The notes under the pieces: model-generated | What the model was told of the DNA's origin: nothing | Database searches by the model: none | The model's input: only the letters and a program-made list of their open reading frames with translations | Program-made: the position numbers and the translations under genes | Shown here: in pieces, positions 29,973 to 33,669 of the stretch | Numbering within the stretch: position 1 is the first letter of the stretch | How the letters are laid out: each line of letters begins with the position of its first letter | NCBI GenBank assembly: GCA_017469795.1 | Contig: JAFUFT010000007.1 | Span: forward strand, 1-33,669 | Length of the DNA stretch: 33,669 nucleotides | Origin: Oscillospiraceae bacterium | GTDB lineage: Bacteria > Bacillota > Clostridia > Oscillospirales > Oscillospiraceae | Reading direction: 5' to 3'

Positions 29973-31805
29973 ATGAAACGCATTCATAAGGTTCTGATCC
30001 TGTTGGCAGCGCTGGCGCTGCTCTTCGCCCCTGCGGTTCATGCCTCAGACCTGTGGAGCGAGGATTATTACCGTGCAGCCGATTCCTCCGGGGAGCTCTC
30101 CGATGCACAGCAGAAGGAGCTTGATGAGGTGTGTCTGGCGTTTATGGAGACGCACCATGTGGATCTGGCGCTGCTGGCGGTGGGGCCGGAGGATCATGAG
30201 GATCTGTCCCTGTCCGACCTGGCACGGGGATTCTATGACGACTGCGGATTCGGCTATGGGCCGGATCGGGACGGGTTCCAGATGGTCTGGGACCGGGAAA
30301 CCGGGGAGGCCGTCGTGGGAGCGTACGGCGCCGCAGCGGAGCTGGTCCCGCAGGATTTTCTGGACTTTGTGGCGGAGAGCGTGCCGGACTATGCCGCTGA
30401 CTACGGTGTTTTCGGACCTATGTACGCCACCACCCTGCTGCTCTCTGACTATCTGGACGGGACGGATCCGGAAACCACCGAAGAGCCTGCCCCGCAGCTG
30501 GAGATCGATCCGGAGGAGATTCCCCGGGTCGGTCCGGGCGGGGATCTGCCGCCCTGGTACCCCGTGAGTACGGAGGACTTTCCCTTCTACCACGATCCGG
30601 ACGCGCCCCGGGTGGTGGACACCGCGGACATCTTCTCTGCGGAGGAGGAGGCCGCCATGGAGGCCCGTCTGGCGGAGATCCGGGGCCAGATCGACCGGGA
30701 TATCGTGATCGTTACGGACGTATCCTCCTACGGCCTTGGAGAAAAGATCTACTCTGCGGACTTTTTTGATTTCAACGGCTATGGCTGCGGGGACGAGTAT
30801 GAAGGCGTGTGCCTTTTCATCTGCATGGACCCGAATGACCGGGGCTGGTGGGCCAGTTGCTATGGTCCTGTCACCCGGGATCTATACACCGAGTGGGTCG
30901 CCAATGAGATCGACGACGTGCTGTATGAGTATATGGTGGCCGGCAGATACTACGAGGGTATATCCGACTGGATCGAGAATTTCCGGCGGCTTTATCAGAC
31001 CGGATCGCCCTTTACCCCGGACTGGTACAGTCAGGCGGAGGAATCCTTTGTCCGCTTCCACGACGGGGAGGCGCCCCGGGTGGTGGACGACGCCAATCTG
31101 CTCACAGAGGAGGAGCGGCAGCAGCTGGAAACACGGGCCCGCGCCATTTCCAACGCCTACGGGGTGGATGTGGTCATCCATACGGCGTTTTCCTCCGGCC
31201 CATTGAGCAAGGAGGAGTTCTCCGATCTGTTCTACTACTATAACGGTTACGGGCTGGGGGAGGACTATGACGGGATCCTGCTGACGGTGTTCAAGTGGCC
31301 CGGCTACTCGTCAACGACCCGTATTACCGCCTCTGGAGTCTGCACGAGCGTGCTCAGCGAGGTCAACGAGGAACGGCTGCGGGGCCACTGTGAGAGCAAG
31401 CTGGATGAGAAAGCATACTTCAAGGCCCTGAACCAGTGGCTCAACCACACGGAGCATATGTTCCGCACCGGACGGGTGCCCCGGTCCGTCGGGTACTGGA
31501 TCTTTATTGTGCTTGTGTCCCTGGCAGCGGGAGCTGCCATCGGCGGCGTATCTCTGACATGGGCAAAAAAGCGGATGGAGGTCCCTGCAATGAAAACCAA
31601 TGCCGACAGCTACCTTGTGAAAAACAGCCTGATCGTCGAGCGGGTGTCGGATGAGTTTATCCGCTCCGTCACGACCCGGACCTACGATCCGGTGGAGACC
31701 AAGTCCTCTGACAGCGGTTCCTCCTCCAGCGGAAGGTCTTCCTATTCCAGTTCCTATTCGGGATCCTCTGGCCGGACACATTCCGGCTCGGGGCGGAAGT
31801 TCTGA
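29973..31805 (+). CDS. Membrane protein with three TPM-type domains
   Basis: A 610-residue exported protein with a signal peptide (cleavage near AVHAS, residue 25). Two clear TPM (TLP18.3/Psb32/MOLO-1) domains begin with APRVVD at about 211 and 367, and a more diverged N-terminal copy occupies 28-165. A membrane helix lies at about 508-530, followed by a cytoplasmic tail ending in a Ser/Gly-rich stretch (SGSSSSGRSSYSSSYSGSSG). TPM domains occur in membrane-associated proteins linked to quality control or phosphatase activity; no activity can be claimed here. The 18-bp sequence encoding APRVVD is identical at 30603-30620 and 31071-31088, 156 codons apart, which points to internal duplication. 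GGGGTGAGGAG overlaps the end of the upstream zinc-ribbon gene. Confidence 0.85.
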   Translation: MKRIHKVLILLAALALLFAPAVHASDLWSEDYYRAADSSGELSDAQQKELDEVCLAFMETHHVDLALLAVGPEDHEDLSLSDLARGFYDDCGFGYGPDRDGFQMVWDRETGEAVVGAYGAAAELVPQDFLDFVAESVPDYAADYGVFGPMYATTLLLSDYLDGTDPETTEEPAPQLEIDPEEIPRVGPGGDLPPWYPVSTEDFPFYHDPDAPRVVDTADIFSAEEEAAMEARLAEIRGQIDRDIVIVTDVSSYGLGEKIYSADFFDFNGYGCGDEYEGVCLFICMDPNDRGWWASCYGPVTRDLYTEWVANEIDDVLYEYMVAGRYYEGISDWIENFRRLYQTGSPFTPDWYSQAEESFVRFHDGEAPRVVDDANLLTEEERQQLETRARAISNAYGVDVVIHTAFSSGPLSKEEFSDLFYYYNGYGLGEDYDGILLTVFKWPGYSSTTRITASGVCTSVLSEVNEERLRGHCESKLDEKAYFKALNQWLNHTEHMFRTGRVPRSVGYWIFIVLVSLAAGAAIGGVSLTWAKKRMEVPAMKTNADSYLVKNSLIVERVSDEFIRSVTTRTYDPVETKSSDSGSSSSGRSSYSSSYSGSSGRTHSGSGRKF

Positions 31806-31848
31806 GGGACAGGGTGACGATTTACGCCGGGGTCAGGATCTGGAGACG

Positions 31849-31869
31849 CAACCGCAAGTTGCTTTTCTT
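31849..31869 (+). terminator. Weak terminator-like hairpin after the TPM gene
   Basis: GCAAC-CGCAA-GTTGC followed by TTTTCTTT. The 5-bp stem is short, so some read-through into the next gene is likely. Confidence 0.4.
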
Positions 31870-31891
31870 TATCCGAAGCCGGTGGTACAAT
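31863..31891 (+). promoter_or_regulatory. Possible promoter of the XRE/zinc-ribbon gene
   Basis: TTTTCT (31863-31868), a 17-nt spacer and TACAAT (31886-31891), some 30 nt before the start codon. The -35 is weak. Confidence 0.4.
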
Positions 31892-31919
31892 CAAGGCATC
31901 AAGAACAGGAGGGATCATC

Positions 31920-32363
31920 ATGGAAATGTGTGAGATACTCAAAAACCTGCGGGAAGCGCATCATCTGACCCAGGAGCAGCTTGCAAAACGGGTCATGGTC
32001 ACAAGACAGGCCGTCAGTCGCTGGGAGACAGGGGAGACGCAGCCCAATACCGACACCCTGATGCTGTTGTCCCGGGAGTACGACGTGTCCATCAACACGC
32101 TCCTGGGTGCGCCGAGACAGCTTGTCTGCCAATGCTGTGGTATGCCGATGGGAGAGGACAGCCTGATCAGTAGGGAGACGGACGGAGCATTTAACGAGGA
32201 CTACTGCAAGTGGTGTTATACAGACGGAGGCTTCGTCTACGAGTCGAAAGAAAAGCTGATTGATTTCCTTCTGGCGCATATGCCCGACTCGGCCGGCATG
32301 CCGGACGCGGACCGCCGGGAACAGTATGACCGGTACCTTTCGACGCTGAAGCACTGGAGCTGA
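31920..32363 (+). CDS. XRE-family regulator with C-terminal zinc ribbon
   Basis: A 147-residue protein. Residues 3-60 are a Cro/C1-type helix-turn-helix (LKNLREAHHLTQEQLAKRVMVTRQAVSRWETGETQPNTDTL). Residues 68-115 are a putative zinc ribbon with Cys70, Cys72/73, Cys96 and Cys99 (CQCCGMPM ... YCKWCY), like the zinc-ribbon domain used in small antioxidant-type regulators. The spacer has a conserved-looking MGEDSLISRETDGAFNEDYC. It starts at ATG 31920 behind ACAGGAGGG. A redox- or metal-responsive repressor is likely, and the flavodoxin gene 120 bp downstream is the nearest possible target. Confidence 0.85.
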   Translation: MEMCEILKNLREAHHLTQEQLAKRVMVTRQAVSRWETGETQPNTDTLMLLSREYDVSINTLLGAPRQLVCQCCGMPMGEDSLISRETDGAFNEDYCKWCYTDGGFVYESKEKLIDFLLAHMPDSAGMPDADRREQYDRYLSTLKHWS

Positions 32364-32438
32364 CAAGACTGAACCATGGATCACAGCCCGGTTTCTCCGA
32401 TCGCCTATGGCCTGTCAGATGGGACTTCCTCTGCCGGC

Positions 32439-32467
32439 TTGACACCTGCGCTGGAATATGGTAAGAA
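32439..32467 (+). promoter_or_regulatory. Promoter of the small flavodoxin gene
   Basis: Consensus TTGACA (32439-32444), a 17-nt spacer and a poor TAAGAA (32462-32467), 36 nt before the ATG. Confidence 0.45.
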
Positions 32468-32503
32468 AAGTACAGAGTCTGAATGAAAAAGGAGGAAAAC
32501 CGC

Positions 32504-32941
32504 ATGGCAACCGCAATCGTCTATTATTCCCGCCATCACGGAAACACCAAAAAGCTCCTGGACGCCATTGCAAGGGACAACGAGGTCACGTTGATCGATG
32601 TGACAGCGTCTCCGGAAACGGATCTGTCCGGCTATGACCGGATCGGATTTGCCTCCGGGATTTACTACAGCGCCTTTGCCAAGCAGCTTGTTGCCTATGC
32701 GTCCGGGCATCTGCCGGAGAACAGAGATGTGTTTTATCTCTATACTCACGGGGCGCCGGGCGGGGATTTCCTCAAGGCGATCCGGGCGGTCGCTGCAGAG
32801 AAGCACGCCAGGGAGATCGGAACATATCATTGTCAGGGATTTGACACCTTTGGCCCCTTCAAGCTCGTGGGCGGAATTGCCAAGGGACATCCCACAGAGG
32901 CGGAACTGCAGGGGGCGGCCGATTTTTATCGGAACCTGTAA
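32504..32941 (+). CDS. Flavodoxin
   Basis: A 145-residue flavodoxin that carries electrons through bound FMN in the cytoplasm. The FMN phosphate loop is YSRHHGNTKKL (residues 8-18), followed by DLSGYDRIGFASGIYYSAFAKQL and YLYTHGAPGGDF, matching the strands around the isoalloxazine ring. The start is set at 32504 (MATAIVYYS) because AAGGAGGA ends 6 nt before it; the frame start at 32483 would contain that site as MKKEEN. It is followed by a convergent terminator. A second flavodoxin-type gene lies on the opposite strand at the right edge. Confidence 0.9.
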   Translation: MATAIVYYSRHHGNTKKLLDAIARDNEVTLIDVTASPETDLSGYDRIGFASGIYYSAFAKQLVAYASGHLPENRDVFYLYTHGAPGGDFLKAIRAVAAEKHAREIGTYHCQGFDTFGPFKLVGGIAKGHPTEAELQGAADFYRNL

Positions 32942-32985
32942 AAGGGCGGATATGGACGAGGTCAAAAAGATTGAGCAATCTAAAG

Positions 32986-33027
32986 AGGCCCCGCGAAATC
33001 GAAAGATTTCGCGGGGCCTGCCGTTTT
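32986..33027. terminator. Terminator between the two flavodoxin-family genes
   Basis: AGGCCCCGCGAAATC (32986-33000) pairs perfectly with GATTTCGCGGGGCCT (33005-33019) over GAAA, followed by GCCGTTTTT on the + strand. The opposite-strand gene ends 4 nt away, so the hairpin may serve both. Confidence 0.85.
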
Positions 33028-33030
33028 TAC

Positions 33031-33669
33031 TCAGCTGATGGATACGTACTGGGAGGACAGCACCTTGCGGATGCCGTCGTGAGAATAGAAGTAATCCTCT
33101 ACAATATCCGCCACCAGTGCTTTTGCCTTCATGATGTCTCGGGGACTTGGCTTGGAGTTCATGTGGGTGTGGAAGAAGAACGAGCCTGCGTGATAGCTGC
33201 CGTTTCCGTCCTTGTAGTAGACCGGAGGCTCCAGCTTGCCCGGACCCATGACCATGGGCTTGCCGCCATCGTCAATGCCGGCAGGACCGAACTCCTTGCC
33301 GCAGCAGGCAAAGGTTCCGATGACTTTGGCGTTCCGCTGCTCCAGATAGAGTTTGAGGAGGGCCAGGGTTCCCGCCGCCTCCTCGGGGCCGCTGCAACCG
33401 CCGCCGTAGGTGGTGAAGATGATGCCCAGTGGATGATGGACGCCGTGGGCCGGGGGACCGCCCGCCCAACGGACCGTGCCGTCATCCGGCATGCCGCCGG
33501 GACCTCCCGGGGCGCCGGGGCCGCCGGGACCTCCGGGACCGCCGGGGCCTCCCGGTCCACCGGGACCACCCGGTCCACCGGGACCCTCAGGACCTCTCAG
33601 GCCGACGCCGCCCGCATTGAAGCCGAGACCAGCCTCGGCGTTCTTTGTCACATCCTCCTCCAGAGAGGA
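33031..33669 (-). CDS. Flavodoxin-family protein with Gly-Gly-Pro repeat insert (partial, 5' truncated)
   Basis: Stop at 33031; the frame stays open to the window edge (visible N-terminal residues SSLEEDVTKNAE...), so the start lies outside. A GTG at 33651 with GGAGGAGG before it could be read as a start, but the protein then lacks the first flavodoxin strand and phosphate loop, so the upstream extension is more likely. The later flavodoxin-type strands are present: PLGIIFTTYGGGCSGPEEA, LLKLYLEQRNAKVIGTFACCGKEFG. Between them and the N-terminal part sits a tract of about ten GGP units (33493-33594), which codes for a rigid extended linker. FFFHTHMNSKPSPRD and the C-terminal helix complete the protein. 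Role unknown; electron transfer or NADPH-dependent reduction is the usual one. Confidence 0.72.
   Translation of the reverse strand, partial: SSLEEDVTKNAEAGLGFNAGGVGLRGPEGPGGPGGPGGPGGPGGPGGPGGPGAPGGPGGMPDDGTVRWAGGPPAHGVHHPLGIIFTTYGGGCSGPEEAAGTLALLKLYLEQRNAKVIGTFACCGKEFGPAGIDDGGKPMVMGPGKLEPPVYYKDGNGSYHAGSFFFHTHMNSKPSPRDIMKAKALVADIVEDYFYSHDGIRKVLSSQYVSIS
33493..33594 (-). repeat. Tandem 9-bp repeats encoding (Gly-Gly-Pro)n
   Basis: Imperfect 9-bp units (GGGACCGCC-like on the + strand) encode about ten Gly-Gly-Pro triplets, with one PEG and one GAP variation. They are in frame inside a flavodoxin-family protein and are prone to slippage. Confidence 0.88.

Noticed and set aside
33493..33594. Possible minisatellite or CRISPR-like array at the right edge
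   Set aside because: The 9-bp units have no spacers and encode Gly-Gly-Pro in the frame of the flavodoxin-family gene.
33649..33651. GTG start for the right-edge flavodoxin-family gene
   Set aside because: GGAGGAGG lies before it, but the frame continues to the edge and the first flavodoxin strand and FMN loop would be missing.

Overview
The window looks like a chromosomal segment of a GC-rich Gram-positive anaerobe of the Clostridia (Oscillospiraceae-like gut bacterium). This is inferred from strong purine-rich ribosome binding sites (AAGGAGG type), several GTG starts, many lipoproteins with a lipobox followed by long Ala/Pro/Glu-rich linkers, compact intrinsic terminators between convergent genes, and the gene families present. 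No species can be named from the sequence alone, and no tRNA, rRNA or CRISPR array was seen.

Left edge (1-139): the 3' end of a group II intron, with the last 20 codons of its maturase, domain V and domain VI with its bulged branch-point A. The intron ends on the stop codon of a leftward solute-binding lipoprotein gene. 139-6504: that lipoprotein, a divergent AraC regulator with a GGDEF-like domain, a membrane-anchored protein with four 13-residue DxDGDG repeats, a thioredoxin-reductase-like flavoprotein, a MATE transporter and a 49-residue membrane peptide. 6672-9071: a LysR regulator and a fumarate-reductase-type FAD protein.

9111-13038: a molybdate (or tungstate) ABC operon modABC, read leftward, and a divergent one-component regulator that fuses an excisionase-type HTH to a periplasmic-binding-protein-like domain. 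A near-perfect 17-nt inverted repeat brackets the modA promoter.

13092-18126: a candidate cell-surface carbohydrate system. It has a lipoprotein esterase, a sensor histidine kinase, an OmpR-type response regulator and, divergently, a lipoprotein with a Cthe_2159-type acid-sugar-binding beta-helix. All three promoters (esterase, regulator, beta-helix protein) carry the same direct repeat (TTARGTTC-N3-TTAG..., 11-bp period) ending exactly at the -10 hexamer, 25 nt from repeat start to -10. This suggests one self-contained two-component regulon and is the most interesting observation here.

18202-20880: a LysR regulator divergent from a Dabb protein / four-helix membrane protein / SDR dehydrogenase operon. 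20914-26741: another LysR regulator divergent from a complete branched-chain-amino-acid-type ABC transporter (binding protein, two permeases, two ATPases). 26951-28696: a second large orphan solute-binding lipoprotein of the same general family as the first. 28859-31805: a double zinc-ribbon membrane protein and a triple-TPM-domain membrane protein. 31920-33669: an XRE regulator with a zinc-ribbon tail, a small flavodoxin, and at the right edge a truncated flavodoxin-family protein with a (Gly-Gly-Pro)n tract inside the fold.
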